Of a stretch of 64,000 bases of DNA, positions 19,801-27,897 are shown piece after piece. Positions within the stretch are counted from its first letter, which is position 1. Every line of letters starts with the position of its first letter. Under the pieces are notes generated by a model, which saw only the letters and a list, made by a program, of their open reading frames with translations, was not told where the DNA came from and did not search any database. A program made the translations under genes and the position numbers. Origin of the DNA: Cellvibrio sp. OA-2007 (GTDB lineage: Bacteria > Pseudomonadota > Gammaproteobacteria > Pseudomonadales > Cellvibrionaceae); the NCBI RefSeq assembly GCF_000953825.1, contig NZ_BBUL01000083.1:40062-104061 (forward strand), written 5' to 3'.

Positions 19801-20185
19801 TAAAGCACTCTTTCCAAATCTAATGATTTTGATGCTGGTGCTCGGATTGTCCCGCTTTTTAACCAAGACCTGGCGCTGGTGGTTAGTTGGGGCAATGGTT
19901 GCGTTATGGTTGATTGCATCATCGCTGGCGAGCAGGGAATTTATGCTTACCTTTGCCTATCAACTGTTTAGCTTGATGATGGCTGGTCTTGGTTTCTTGT
20001 TAATTCGTCGTCAGCAATCAGGCGTCGCGCTGGCAATGCTAGGATCTATTGTCGCGTTGAATCAATTGGGGGTAATGCGTGCAATTTATTCAGATGCTAT
20101 GTGGCAGGGCCTATTAAGTTTTGTGATTTGTCTTGCTCTTACCTACGTATTACTCCGGCATTGGTATGCACGTGGGGTAGAATAG
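16838..20185 (+). CDS. Very large CPBP-family intramembrane metalloprotease-like protein with PepSY-like extracytoplasmic domains
   Basis: A 1115-residue membrane protein, several times the size of a usual CPBP (CAAX-type) protease of 200-300 residues. Layout: TM helix (about 13-37), extracytoplasmic PepSY-like region (45-240), a block of TM helices (250-540) with the CPBP motif EECVFR (433-438) and downstream His-containing helices ([14 protein letters not shown]), then TM, a second extracytoplasmic PepSY-like region (640-835) and a second TM block (840-1110). The two halves look homologous: both extracytoplasmic regions end with a D-(Y/W)-(S/A)-(F/V)-T-Y strand followed by L-K-V/I-K-L-A-G-D segments, and each leads into a helix with QTT (about 307 and 890). 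The second half lacks EExxxR. Substrate unknown. It ends at a strong terminator. Confidence 0.75.
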   Translation: MMQVSSQHFFSFQSRLFWAIFLVAALIAAVAAIKLMFVAAPGLNVDITFSREQAVAAAQQFQQRQFPELTTERSATVFVSDRGLQNYVELEAGGVDAFQQLIPQLDAVTHYWKVRNFAAGQEEELIMAFSPRGEPISFAYLMPDKTPGAALDESAARELAEAGARSFMGERFNAYKTLETKQKRQASGRVDYSFTYEHSSLSANEARFRLELKVAGDKLIAVDTFKHIPEAFDQRFNEMRSLNTQISQIASYFMAVLFGLGGLAGGGIWLFRRHQLRWVNAFWPALVVGAGLAGAVFANLPMAWMNYQTTSSAQTFLFQQLAQAGGVLVFASLAFATIYAIAEGLTRMAFADHPRLWDMFRPAALSPEVLGRVLGAYAWTGCFLLYAMVFYWFSSTVLGWWQPAGMNSDPNILASWRPALAPIFTALQAGTWEECVFRAIPLALAVLIGNHFGIRNKLVIVTLILQALIFAGVHANYPNLPGYSRLIELFIPALAFGLVYLRFGLMICMITHFEYDLVLMSLPIFTADDASLWFDRLLVILAGAAPLLALAWARLRGGRWAALGSEWRNGAPVDLVPDASPSTPAEAFSIGAPLSIKPLWLAVIALAAMVLIGLGANRTSRLEWPQYEIDRAQAGQQAEQYLQERGVLLEGEWRRTITTHNGEYQTRNFVWRQAGAEKTQELIGKYLDTPFWVVTWRKFDGPVEDRSEYWQAWIYPDGRLHELVHQLPEGRTGAKLTRGQAKAKAMAWIIENGWGNLATLEEKSVEEILRPARRDWAVTYLDKQAFDQGNGRAAIVIKLAGDEVTSYVRTIDIPQEWTRAETEAYSREQPYNIVSKLALLVLVGLAVVCFFRKSSGRKFSLIAALPWVLLIVCANTAVSLLWIDQALTNFQTTMGWWMQIGMLLVGLGIGASVIGALVFFIAQALHTERPRIGANLTGDFVLGVVLALALVAYRALIELLLPTIWAPTPYSADLATAVPWLTVVLNGVKALFPNLMILMLVLGLSRFLTKTWRWWLVGAMVALWLIASSLASREFMLTFAYQLFSLMMAGLGFLLIRRQQSGVALAMLGSIVALNQLGVMRAIYSDAMWQGLLSFVICLALTYVLLRHWYARGVE

Positions 20186-20206
20186 CCCACATTGCTAGCG
20201 TCATCG

Positions 20207-20233
20207 AAAGGCACTGCAATCAGTGCCTTTTTT
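20207..20233 (+). terminator. Rho-independent terminator of the CPBP gene
   Basis: A perfect 10-base stem (AAAGGCACTG with CAGTGCCTTT), CAAT loop and a T run. It separates the CPBP gene from pdxH, which therefore needs its own promoter in the next 55 bases. Confidence 0.9.
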
Positions 20234-20289
20234 GTTTATCGCCTTTTTGCGGGTGCTTGTTGCGCTTGGTCTATATGAGGAGCAGTAGT

Positions 20290-20934
20290 ATGGAATTAAA
20301 TCTCGACAATTTTCGCCGCGAATACACCCAAGGTGGATTGGAGCGCGTTGACTTGTTGGATAATCCCCTTGAGCAATTTGACCGCTGGATGCAGCAGACA
20401 ATCAAAGCAGGTATTCCCGACCCGAATGCGATGACTATCGCCACGGTAGATGCGGCTGGTCAGCCATCGCAGCGCATAGTGCTATTAAAACATCTGGATG
20501 AAAAAGGCTTTGTGTTTTACACCAATCTGAATAGTCGTAAAGCGCAAGAGCTAAAACAAAACCCCAAAATCAGTTTGCATTTTCCCTGGCACTTTTTGGA
20601 GCGACAGGTAAAAGTGTGCGGTGTGGTAGAACAATTGTCGAAAGCAGAAGTGTTGAAATATTTTGTCTCGCGCCCGCGCGATAGTCAGTTGGGAGCTTGG
20701 GCTTCACAGCAGAGCCGCCCGATTTCGTCGCGCGCGCTCTTGATGCAGCAATTTGATGCCATGAAAAATAAATTTGCCAAGGGTGAAATTCCGGTTCCAG
20801 ACTTTTGGGGCGGATTTAGGGTTAAACCTCATCAAATTGAATTCTGGCAAGGCGGTGCTGCGCGCCTGCATGATAGTTTTCAATACAACTTGCAATCCGA
20901 TGGCTCTTGGTTAATTCAACGCCTTGAACCATGA
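20290..20934 (+). CDS. pdxH: Pyridoxine/pyridoxamine 5'-phosphate oxidase
   Basis: PdxH oxidises pyridoxine or pyridoxamine 5'-phosphate to pyridoxal 5'-phosphate using FMN and oxygen. The ATG at 20290, behind GAGGAG, gives 214 residues, matching the family (E. coli 218); longer upstream frames cross the preceding terminator. The FMN-binding region is recognisable at S-Q-R-I-V-L-L-K and F-Y-T-N-L-N-S-R-K (about 58-80), and the C-terminal substrate region F-W-G-G-F-R-V-K-P and E-F-W-Q-G is intact, ending in R-L-E-P as usual. The quinone oxidoreductase gene starts 10 bases later and is probably co-transcribed. Confidence 0.95.
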   Translation: MELNLDNFRREYTQGGLERVDLLDNPLEQFDRWMQQTIKAGIPDPNAMTIATVDAAGQPSQRIVLLKHLDEKGFVFYTNLNSRKAQELKQNPKISLHFPWHFLERQVKVCGVVEQLSKAEVLKYFVSRPRDSQLGAWASQQSRPISSRALLMQQFDAMKNKFAKGEIPVPDFWGGFRVKPHQIEFWQGGAARLHDSFQYNLQSDGSWLIQRLEP

Positions 20935-20944
20935 TGCATTGGCT

Positions 20945-21928
20945 ATGATGAAATTTATCGCATTAAAAAATTCTGGCGGCGTTGATCAGTTGGAATTGCA
21001 AACCATGGCAGTTCCGCAGCCAAACGCCGATGAAGTATTAATCCGTGTGTATGCTGCAGGCATCAATCGCCCGGATATTTTACAGCGGCAAGGTGCGTAT
21101 CCAGCGCCTGCCGATGCATCACCTATTTTGGGCTTGGAAGTAGCGGGTGAGATTATTGCCTGCGGTGAAAAAGTGAAACGCTGGCAGCTTGGCGATAAGG
21201 TTTGCGCGTTGGTCAATGGCGGTGGTTATGCGGATTATTCGCTGGCACCTGCCGCTCAGTGTTTGCCAATACCAGCGGGGTTTTCCTATGTGCAAGCTGC
21301 CGCGCTGCCCGAAACGTTTTTTACGGTGTGGCACAACCTATTTCAACGCGCGCACTTAACAGCGGGCGAAAGTGTGTTAATTCACGGCGGTGCAAGCGGT
21401 ATAGGCACGGCGGCAATTCAGTTGGCGCGCGCTGCGGGTGCGCAAGTATTTACAACGGCCGGGTCAGCTGAAAAATGTGCGGCAATTAGTGCGCTCGGTG
21501 CGATTTCCATTCATTACAATGAACAGGATTTTGTTGCGGTCATTAAAGAGCATACGCAGGGGCAGGGCGTGAATGTGATTTTGGATATGGTCGGTGGCGA
21601 TTATATCCAGCGCAATATTTCGGCCGCTGCAAAAGAGGGGCGTATCGTGAATATCGCCTTTTTGCAGGGCAGCAAAGCCCAATTGGATTTTATGCCCTTG
21701 ATGTTAAAGCGGCTCACCTTGACTGGCTCCACACTGCGCTCTCAATCCACAGCAACCAAAGCCACAATTGCCCGCGAGCTGGAAGAGAAAGTCTGGCCAC
21801 AATTAAACAATAAAACTATTGAGCCGGTGATTGATTCAGTATTTCCTTTTGCGCAGGTTGCCGCTGCACATATGCGTATGGAATCGAATCAACATATTGG
21901 GAAAATAATATTAACTTTAGGTGAATAG
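20945..21928 (+). CDS. NAD(P)H quinone oxidoreductase, zeta-crystallin/PIG3 type
   Basis: A 327-residue zinc-independent medium-chain reductase. The N-terminal GroES-like domain carries A-G-I-N-R-P-D-I-L-Q-R-Q-G-Y-like sequence, the PIG3 signature. The Rossmann half carries H-G-G-A-S-G-I-G-T-A (about 147-156) for NADPH, and there are no structural-zinc cysteines. Enzymes of this family reduce quinones, often one electron at a time. I chose the ATG at 20945 because an upstream TTG at 20924 would overlap pdxH; ATG 20948 is equally possible, and no strong ribosome binding site decides. It follows pdxH closely, which suggests translational coupling. Confidence 0.88.
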   Translation: MMKFIALKNSGGVDQLELQTMAVPQPNADEVLIRVYAAGINRPDILQRQGAYPAPADASPILGLEVAGEIIACGEKVKRWQLGDKVCALVNGGGYADYSLAPAAQCLPIPAGFSYVQAAALPETFFTVWHNLFQRAHLTAGESVLIHGGASGIGTAAIQLARAAGAQVFTTAGSAEKCAAISALGAISIHYNEQDFVAVIKEHTQGQGVNVILDMVGGDYIQRNISAAAKEGRIVNIAFLQGSKAQLDFMPLMLKRLTLTGSTLRSQSTATKATIARELEEKVWPQLNNKTIEPVIDSVFPFAQVAAAHMRMESNQHIGKIILTLGE

Positions 21929-21945
21929 TAGGCTTTCGTTTTTTT

Positions 21946-22031
21946 CGGCGAATGTATTCATTCGCCGTCACTCCCACTTGCGGGAGTCCAATGGTTGCAA
22001 GTAAACCTATGGATCCTCGCTGCGCGAGGAT
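21946..22031. repeat. Cluster of three intergenic hairpins (REP-like element)
   Basis: Three perfect inverted repeats lie in a row: CGGCGAATG/CATTCGCCG (21946-21967), ACTCCC/GGGAGT (21970-21987) and ATCCTCGC/GCGAGGAT (22013-22031). The last, followed by GACG, resembles the short GC-rich palindromes that many proteobacteria scatter between genes. None has a downstream T run on the plus strand, so these are not ordinary terminators. Confidence 0.55.
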
Positions 22032-22083
22032 GACGATTCCCTACTTAATTTCTAATTAGCTGTTAAATTAAAGTGAAACTAAT

Positions 22084-23283
22084 ATGAAAAGTTCTCGTCG
22101 TCCCCTCGATGGCATTCGCGTAATCGAAATCGGCCAGTTACTCGCTGGGCCTTTTGCGGGCTGTATGCTTGGTTATTTCGGTGCAGAAGTAATAAAAATC
22201 GAACCGCCGGAGGGGGATCCTATTCGCGGTTGGCGGGTATTGGAAAATGGCACATCGCATTGGTGGCGTAGTATCGGGCGCAATAAAAAAAGTATTACGC
22301 TGGATTTAAAAAAACCTGAAGGTCAAAACATTGCGCGACAGTTAATGGATACTGCTGACGTAGTAATCGAAAATTTTCGCCCAGGGGTGATGGAAAATTG
22401 GGGACTGGGCCCCGACGAGATTAAAAAAACGAATCCCAAGCTGGTATATGCGCGCATTTCCGGTTACGGTCAAACAGGCCCCTATGCCAGCAAGCCGGGT
22501 TTTGCCTCTGTCTGCGAAGGTATGAGCGGTTTTCGCTATGTAAATGGTTTTCCCGATCAAGCACCGGTGCGACCTAATCTGAGTATTGGCGATACGATTT
22601 CTGGCATTCACGCAGCGCTCGGTATCGCATTGGCTTTATTGGAGCGCGAGCGAAATGAAAACGGCGGGGGGCAGGTGGTAGATGTTGCGCTCTATGAGTC
22701 GATGTTTAATTTAATGGAAGCCGTGGTGCCGGAATTTTCCGGTGCGGGTGTGATTCGCGAGCCTTCCGGCACCACGGTGACGGGCATTGTGCCTACCAAT
22801 ACCTATCGCTGCAAAAATGGTAAATACGTAGTGATTGGTGGCAATGGTGATTCGATCTTTCAGCGCTTGATGGAAATTGCCGGTCATCCGGAAATGGCCA
22901 ATGATCCGCGCATGGCTAATAATGCAGGGCGTGTTGCCCACGAATTGGAGATTGATAATGCATTGGCGGCATGGTGCATGAGTAAAGATGCCGATGAAAT
23001 TTTGCAATTGTTGGAGCAGGCGCGCGTGCCCGGTGGGCCAATCTACAATGCGCAAGATATGTTTGCTGACCCGCACTTCAACGCGCGCGGTATGTTTGAG
23101 CAGGTCGAAATCAATGGCAAACCCTTAAAGATTCCGGCAATACTGCCTAAGTTGGCCGACACGCCTGGGCGCACTGACTGGCCCGGTGGTGAAATCGGCA
23201 GCCACACGCAAGAAACCTTGCAAGCGATATTAAATTTATCGCCAGCGCAAATTGCTGAGTTAAAAACCGCGGGTGTTATTTAA
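22084..23283 (+). CDS. CaiB/BaiF family (class III) CoA transferase
   Basis: A 399-residue protein with the class III CoA-transferase pattern: L-D-G-I-R-V-I-E-I at the start, LLAGPFAG near 20-27, GAEVIKIEPP-G-D-P (about 34-45), the NKKSITLDLK segment and a catalytic Asp region near 170 (L-S-I-G-D). Members move CoA between carboxylic acids through an aspartyl-CoA thioester; known substrates include formyl/oxalate, carnitine and 2-methylacyl compounds. No partner enzyme such as a dehydrogenase or racemase is adjacent, so the substrate stays open. It heads a tight run with the DUF1653 gene and tadA. Confidence 0.9.
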   Translation: MKSSRRPLDGIRVIEIGQLLAGPFAGCMLGYFGAEVIKIEPPEGDPIRGWRVLENGTSHWWRSIGRNKKSITLDLKKPEGQNIARQLMDTADVVIENFRPGVMENWGLGPDEIKKTNPKLVYARISGYGQTGPYASKPGFASVCEGMSGFRYVNGFPDQAPVRPNLSIGDTISGIHAALGIALALLERERNENGGGQVVDVALYESMFNLMEAVVPEFSGAGVIREPSGTTVTGIVPTNTYRCKNGKYVVIGGNGDSIFQRLMEIAGHPEMANDPRMANNAGRVAHELEIDNALAAWCMSKDADEILQLLEQARVPGGPIYNAQDMFADPHFNARGMFEQVEINGKPLKIPAILPKLADTPGRTDWPGGEIGSHTQETLQAILNLSPAQIAELKTAGVI

Positions 23284-23293
23284 GGTAATCACA

Positions 23294-23563
23294 ATGAAAT
23301 TGAAATCCGGTTTGTATCGTCACTACAAAGGCAATGACTATTTTGTATTTCAGGTGGCGACGCACAGTGAAACCCGTGAACCTATGGTCTTTTATCGCTG
23401 CTTGTACGGCGACTATTCCTGGTGGGTGCGCCCATTAGATATGTTTATGGAAACGGTTGAGCTGGCGGGCGAAACCATACCACGCTTTCGTTTTGTGCGC
23501 GCATTAACCGAGCAGGAACTGGCAAATTATTTGGCGCCTTTAGTGGAAGTAAAAAATTCGTGA
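23294..23563 (+). CDS. DUF1653 domain protein
   Basis: An 89-residue protein (start ATG 23294) that is essentially one DUF1653 domain: K-S-G-L-Y-R-H-Y-K-G at the start, a central Y-R-C-L-Y-G-D-Y-S-W-W-V-R-P motif and P-R-F-R-F-V near the end. These small cytoplasmic domains are common in bacteria and often sit beside tRNA or nucleotide enzymes, but their function is unknown. It starts 11 bases after the CoA transferase stop, and its own stop overlaps the tadA GTG start by four bases, which suggests coupled translation with tadA. Confidence 0.85.
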   Translation: MKLKSGLYRHYKGNDYFVFQVATHSETREPMVFYRCLYGDYSWWVRPLDMFMETVELAGETIPRFRFVRALTEQELANYLAPLVEVKNS

Positions 23564-24120
23564 GTATTGTTGATCAAGAACATTATCCCGAGAGCGGCAA
23601 AAAATTTTCAGCAGAAGATAAACGTTGGATGGAATATGCCATCGCGCTCGCCGCAAAAGGTGAGGCGATTGGCGAGGTGCCGGTAGGCGCGGTCATTGTG
23701 CGGGATGAAAAAATCATCGGTGAAGGATTTAATCAACCAATAACCAGCCATGATCCAACTGCCCACGCTGAAGTCATCGCACTGCGCCAAGCGGCAAGTC
23801 AGGTTCAAAATTATCGTTTAGTCGGCGCAACCATTTATGTCACCCTCGAGCCTTGCACAATGTGTGTCGGAGCGTTAGTGCATGCGCGAATTGCGCGTTT
23901 GGTGTTTGGTACAACCGAAACTAAAGCGGGCGCAGTGGTGAGCAAGTCGCAATTATTGGATCACGATTATTTTAATCACAAGGTGGATTATGCAGGCGGT
24001 TTGATGGCGCAACAGTGCCAGCATCAACTCAGTGATTTTTTTGCGGCGAGGCGGGAGCAGAAACGTAAAGAAAAACAGGCGCGGCGAGAATTGGATTCGA
24101 CGGGTTCCGTCGACTTGTGA
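23560..24120 (+). CDS. tadA: tRNA-specific adenosine-34 deaminase
   Basis: TadA converts the wobble adenosine of tRNA-Arg(ACG) to inosine. The 186-residue protein starts at GTG overlapping the preceding stop (GTGA). The zinc deaminase motifs are intact: HAE (His and proton-shuttle Glu in T-A-H-A-E-V-I-A) and PCTMC. The substrate loop V-L-D-H-like region is replaced by S-K-S-Q-L-L-D-H-D-Y-F-N-H-K, typical of TadA. The C-terminal tail is basic (K-E-K-Q-A-R-R), suited to RNA binding. The N-terminal 25 residues are longer than in E. coli. Confidence 0.93.
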   Translation: MSIVDQEHYPESGKKFSAEDKRWMEYAIALAAKGEAIGEVPVGAVIVRDEKIIGEGFNQPITSHDPTAHAEVIALRQAASQVQNYRLVGATIYVTLEPCTMCVGALVHARIARLVFGTTETKAGAVVSKSQLLDHDYFNHKVDYAGGLMAQQCQHQLSDFFAARREQKRKEKQARRELDSTGSVDL

Positions 24121-24464
24121 TGCGTGCTATTTAATTAAAAAGCATGGCTCAGAAATGAGTAGGGGCCACAAAAGTGGCCCCGTACAGTTACTATCCCTAA
24201 GTAGAAGTAGTCAATTTGCGTCGACTTCCTTTCGTATCCCTGACCGCCTTTCCTCTTGCGCTAGTGCAATCCTTTGATGTCATCCGACATCGCGTCCCTA
24301 ACAGGTGGGCGCATCCATTGACCTTGCCTGGCCAGTGCACATCATTGTCTACTTCCTTGATGTGATCATTATCTCCCTAAGGCTAACGGCAGAATAGTCG
24401 CTAAAGTCGCTAGTTTTTGTGAGACATTGACTACACCCTAGATCACTTGAGCCTAGCCGAGCAC
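24121..24464. other. 344-base gap between tadA and ppnN
   Basis: Apart from the perfect hairpin near its start (separate entry), I find nothing here: no frame with a ribosome binding site, no tRNA, and no repeat that recurs in the window. The composition resembles ordinary intergenic DNA. The genes on either side point toward each other, so no promoter is expected. Confidence 0.4.
24162..24181. terminator. Strong hairpin after tadA
   Basis: GGGGCCAC-AAAA-GTGGCCCC is a perfect 8-base GC-rich stem with an AAAA loop, 42 bases after the tadA stop and between convergent genes. There is no T tract on either side, so it may work as a bidirectional pause or processing structure. Confidence 0.5.
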
Positions 24465-25877
24465 TTACTTTATAACTTTATAGCAGGGAATATACTCACG
24501 CCCTGGCAATTTCATCCGGTTTTGGCGAGCAAAGGACTCCAATAACTCGTCTACCGGGTGCATGATTTCGTAATCCCCGTGCAATTCAAAGTGACCGTGT
24601 TGTTCAATGGCGAGAATACCTTCTTCTTTGACATTGCCTGCCACAATGCCGGAAAACGCCCGGCGCAGATTGGCGGCCAACTGGTTGACTGGCTGGTTCT
24701 TATGCAGTTCCAGATTGCGCATATTCTCGTGGGTTGGGGCAAAGGGCTGTTGTAGGTCGGGGCTGATTTTTAACTGCCAGTTAAAATAATAGGCATCGTC
24801 GCTGTGCTTGCGGAATTCGCGTACTTTTTTTATGCCCTCTTTCATTTCGTGGGCGACAGCAGCGGGATCATTAACGATAATTTTGTAGTGCGCTTGCGCC
24901 TCTGGGCCAAGTGTATCGCCAATAAATTTATCGATGCGAGCGAAGTATTCCGCTGAGCTTTCTGGGCCGGTAAAAATAAGCGGGAAGGGGATATCTTTAT
25001 TATCGGGATGCAACAATAACCCCAGAATATATAAAATTTCTTCGGCGGTGCCTGCGCCACCGGGGAATACAATAATGCCGTGACCGAGACGTACAAACGC
25101 TTCGAGGCGTTTTTCAATATCCGGCATGATGGTGAGTTTATTCACAATCGGGTTAGGCGCTTCGGCAGCGATAATGCCCGGCTCGGTGATACCAATGTAA
25201 CGGCCATTGGTAATACGTTGTTTGGCATGGCCGATGGTCGCGCCTTTCATTGGCCCTTTCATCGCGCCTGGGCCGCAGCCGGTGCAAATATCCAAACCGC
25301 GCAAACCCAATTCATAACCAACCACTTTGGTGTAGTCGTACTCAACGCGATTAATTGAGTGGCCTCCCCAGCAAACTACCAAGTTGGGATCAAGGCCGGG
25401 TTTCATCAAATTGGCATTGCGCAGCATGTGAAAAACTGCATCGGTAATGCCTTCCGATGTTTGCACATTAAATTTAGGATTGCCGTAGAGTTCATCATTG
25501 TTGTAAATCACATCGCGCAGTACGGTAAATAAATGCTCGCTAATACCGCGAATCATTTTGCCGCCGACAAATGCATTGACAGGTGCATTTTTGACAGACA
25601 GTTTTATGCCGCGCTCTTCTTGTACGATACTGATATCAAAATCTTTGTAACGCTCCAGCAGCTCTTTACCGTTATCGGTATCGTTGCCGGTATTGAGTAC
25701 GGCAAGTGCGCAGCTGCGAAATAGTTTGTACAGGCCGCTTTGGCTGGAATCTAATAATTTGGTGACTTCTACTTTAGATAAAATATTCAGTTGGTCGATA
25801 GGGGCAATCAAGGCGCTGACGGTTTCAAGTTTGTTGGCGTCTTGAGTGATAGCTTGGTTGTGATTTTGGTTGCTCAT
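24465..25877 (-). CDS. ppnN: Pyrimidine/purine nucleotide 5'-monophosphate nucleosidase (LOG family)
   Basis: PpnN (YgdH) cleaves the N-glycosidic bond of nucleotides and is a (p)ppGpp target in E. coli. The ATG at 25877 is preceded by AAGGA and gives 470 residues, close to the E. coli protein (454); a frame 16 codons longer has no ribosome binding site. The LOG-family active-site motif P-G-G-A-G-T-A-E-E is present, along with the upstream G-C-G-P-G-A-M-K-G-P-M-K-G segment, both needed for nucleotide binding. An N-terminal extension of about 40 residues and the C-terminal PpnN-specific domain are present. Confidence 0.92.
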   Translation of the reverse strand: MSNQNHNQAITQDANKLETVSALIAPIDQLNILSKVEVTKLLDSSQSGLYKLFRSCALAVLNTGNDTDNGKELLERYKDFDISIVQEERGIKLSVKNAPVNAFVGGKMIRGISEHLFTVLRDVIYNNDELYGNPKFNVQTSEGITDAVFHMLRNANLMKPGLDPNLVVCWGGHSINRVEYDYTKVVGYELGLRGLDICTGCGPGAMKGPMKGATIGHAKQRITNGRYIGITEPGIIAAEAPNPIVNKLTIMPDIEKRLEAFVRLGHGIIVFPGGAGTAEEILYILGLLLHPDNKDIPFPLIFTGPESSAEYFARIDKFIGDTLGPEAQAHYKIIVNDPAAVAHEMKEGIKKVREFRKHSDDAYYFNWQLKISPDLQQPFAPTHENMRNLELHKNQPVNQLAANLRRAFSGIVAGNVKEEGILAIEQHGHFELHGDYEIMHPVDELLESFARQNRMKLPGREYIPCYKVIK

Positions 25878-26142
25878 AGTATTCCTTAGTATCGAAGATG
25901 CAGTAATTCCGGCTCGCCGTAGCAATCATTAGTTGTTTTTGCCTTCAATCGGCTATTCATTAATTTCGAGGTGATTAATAGTTCCGATATGTGGTTTGTT
26001 AATCCTTGAGTCAAGTGTAGTGGGATTTTGCGGGTTGTGTGTAGCGCTCTACTTGCTCAATCGCGAAATTGTCAGCAATATTACCGGCCAGTAATTTTTT
26101 TGAGTAAAAATTAAACAATATTTCAGTGAAAAGAGAGTGGTT

Positions 26143-26811
26143 ATGGAGTATTTACCTTGTGTTGAAGTTCTAAGCCAATCCCATCTTCCAGTGGTCGCCA
26201 GTGTTATTTGGCTCCATGGTTTGGGCGCGGATGGAAATGATTTTGCTCCTTTGGTGCCCGAGTTGCGCTTGCCCAAGGATTTGTCGGTGCGTTTTATTTT
26301 CCCCCATGCGCCACAAATTCCGGTAACGATTAATGCGGGTTATGTGATGCCGGCTTGGTACGATATTTTAGAAATGAACTTGGAGCGCAAGGTTGATGAG
26401 ACACAATTAGTTGCCAGCGCTGAAGCGGTTCAGTCTTTAATTGAGCGCGAAATTTCGCGCGGTGTAGCGAGTGAAAATATTATTCTGGTAGGTTTTTCTC
26501 AGGGCGGTGCAGTGGCTTATCACGCGGGGCTGACCTATGCAAAACCGCTGGCGGGGCTGTTAATTTTGTCGAGTTATTTTGCCACGCACGCCAGTGCCAG
26601 TATTGACCCCGCCAACCAGCACACGCCGATCTTAATTCAGCATGGCAGCCGCGACCCGGTTGTGAGTGAAACGCTGGGTCAGCGCGCATATCGCCTGTTG
26701 CAAGATCGCGGTTGTAATGTGAATTATGAATCCTACCCTATGGAGCATACGGTTTGCATGGAACAAGTTGCCTCCATGTCAAAATGGATTCAAGCGGTGT
26801 TGCTGAAATAA
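26143..26811 (+). CDS. Carboxylesterase/phospholipase of the acyl-protein thioesterase family
   Basis: A 222-residue alpha/beta-hydrolase with the family layout: W-L-H-G-L-G-A-D-G-N-D-F near 25-36 (oxyanion), the nucleophile elbow G-F-S-Q-G-G-A near 120, an Asp in G-S-R-D-P-V near 173, and a final His in M-E-H-T-V-C. It matches the small cytosolic carboxylesterases (EstB type) common in pseudomonads. ATG 26143 is preferred over GTG 26137 because AAGAGAG sits 5-6 bases before it. Its stop abuts the stop of the convergent GH84 gene with no spacer. Substrate unknown. Confidence 0.9.
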   Translation: MEYLPCVEVLSQSHLPVVASVIWLHGLGADGNDFAPLVPELRLPKDLSVRFIFPHAPQIPVTINAGYVMPAWYDILEMNLERKVDETQLVASAEAVQSLIEREISRGVASENIILVGFSQGGAVAYHAGLTYAKPLAGLLILSSYFATHASASIDPANQHTPILIQHGSRDPVVSETLGQRAYRLLQDRGCNVNYESYPMEHTVCMEQVASMSKWIQAVLLK

Positions 26812-27897
26812 TTACTCGGTCAAACAAGCTGGGTCAAATTGGTATTCATCGTTGAGCCAGGCAAGTATTTCTTGTGCGTAGGGGTTGTTATGAAATTGTC
26901 GATAAGTCGCGCGCAGATTTTGTCGCTCTTCTTGTGTAAGTTTTTTTAATCCCAGATCTTGTAATTGATATATATCCCGTTGTAATTGCTCTGCCAGTTC
27001 CGCACCGCAAAGGTTGTTGCAAATTTGAGTAAACGCGCTACTGGCGGAGTAGTGTGTTTGCTCGCAATAAGCTAGCGGCAAGCTGGCCAAGGGGATTTGT
27101 GATAACCAGGGTTGATTCATCGGGTTGACTGCATGCCCGGCAACTTTGTCGGCAAGCTGGCTGTGGCTCTGATCAAATGCGCGCAACTGCAGTAGATTGG
27201 ATTTTACTGCGCCGTCGTTAACAGGGTAGTTATCCCACAGAAATGGCTTGCGGCCGATTAGCTCAGTTACTTGCGCCAGGTGTTCGGCGGAGTATTGTGC
27301 CGAGCAAACTTTTTCACCAGTCCAAAATATATCGATACTTTTATCCAATTGTTGCGCAAAAGTTTGCCAGTAATTCTCTGGCATAGTGCCGAACACCTTT
27401 TCTAATACTGGATCAAAACTGTAATAGGTTGGGCAAAAAATAATTTTTTTTGCATTGCTGATCGCTGCTGCTTGATGGGCGATATCCGTTTGAATCTGCG
27501 CGAGTTGTGGAATATCACCGCGCATGTCATCAAATAAAATACACAGTATGTCTGGCGCTAACTGGTTGATCTGTTCAATGCGTTGATTGAGCTGTGCGCG
27601 TTGATCGCGTGAGTCGCTCAGATAAATTTCATGGGGGCTAAGGCCAATGCCAAAGTCCACATTCGCGCTGCGATAAAACTGACGTAAGTTAATCAACTCT
27701 TCTTTTGTTTTCGCAGACCAATCTTGTTGCCAATCCATGCGTAAATTTTTGTCGCTTTTTGGTGCATAGATGTAAAAATTGTACTTATTTAGCGCAAGAA
27801 ATTGCGCGTAATTTTTTCGATCTTCCCAGCTCCAGCTGCGGCCAAAAAAACCTTCGATAACTCCAAGAAAGGGAACACTGTTTTTATTTATTTGCAT
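26812..27897 (-). CDS. GH84-family beta-N-acetylglucosaminidase
   Basis: A 361-residue single-domain protein. The N-terminus shows the GH84 (NAGidase/O-GlcNAcase) pattern: G-V-I-E-G-F-F-G-R near residues 12-20, Y-A-P-K-S-D-K near 44-50, and the adjacent catalytic aspartates FDDM (Asp 123, Asp 124) used for substrate-assisted removal of terminal GlcNAc. No signal peptide is visible (it starts MQINKNSVPF), so it is probably cytoplasmic. That is unusual for a polysaccharide degrader and suggests imported chitin or peptidoglycan fragments, or modified proteins, as substrate. It has no CBM or other accessory domain. No sugar transporter or kinase is adjacent. Confidence 0.82.
   Translation of the reverse strand: MQINKNSVPFLGVIEGFFGRSWSWEDRKNYAQFLALNKYNFYIYAPKSDKNLRMDWQQDWSAKTKEELINLRQFYRSANVDFGIGLSPHEIYLSDSRDQRAQLNQRIEQINQLAPDILCILFDDMRGDIPQLAQIQTDIAHQAAAISNAKKIIFCPTYYSFDPVLEKVFGTMPENYWQTFAQQLDKSIDIFWTGEKVCSAQYSAEHLAQVTELIGRKPFLWDNYPVNDGAVKSNLLQLRAFDQSHSQLADKVAGHAVNPMNQPWLSQIPLASLPLAYCEQTHYSASSAFTQICNNLCGAELAEQLQRDIYQLQDLGLKKLTQEERQNLRATYRQFHNNPYAQEILAWLNDEYQFDPACLTE

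Noticed and set aside
24032..24277. Frame overlapping the end of tadA and the following gap
   Set aside because: It overlaps the conserved C-terminus of tadA, has no ribosome binding site and contains the strong hairpin.
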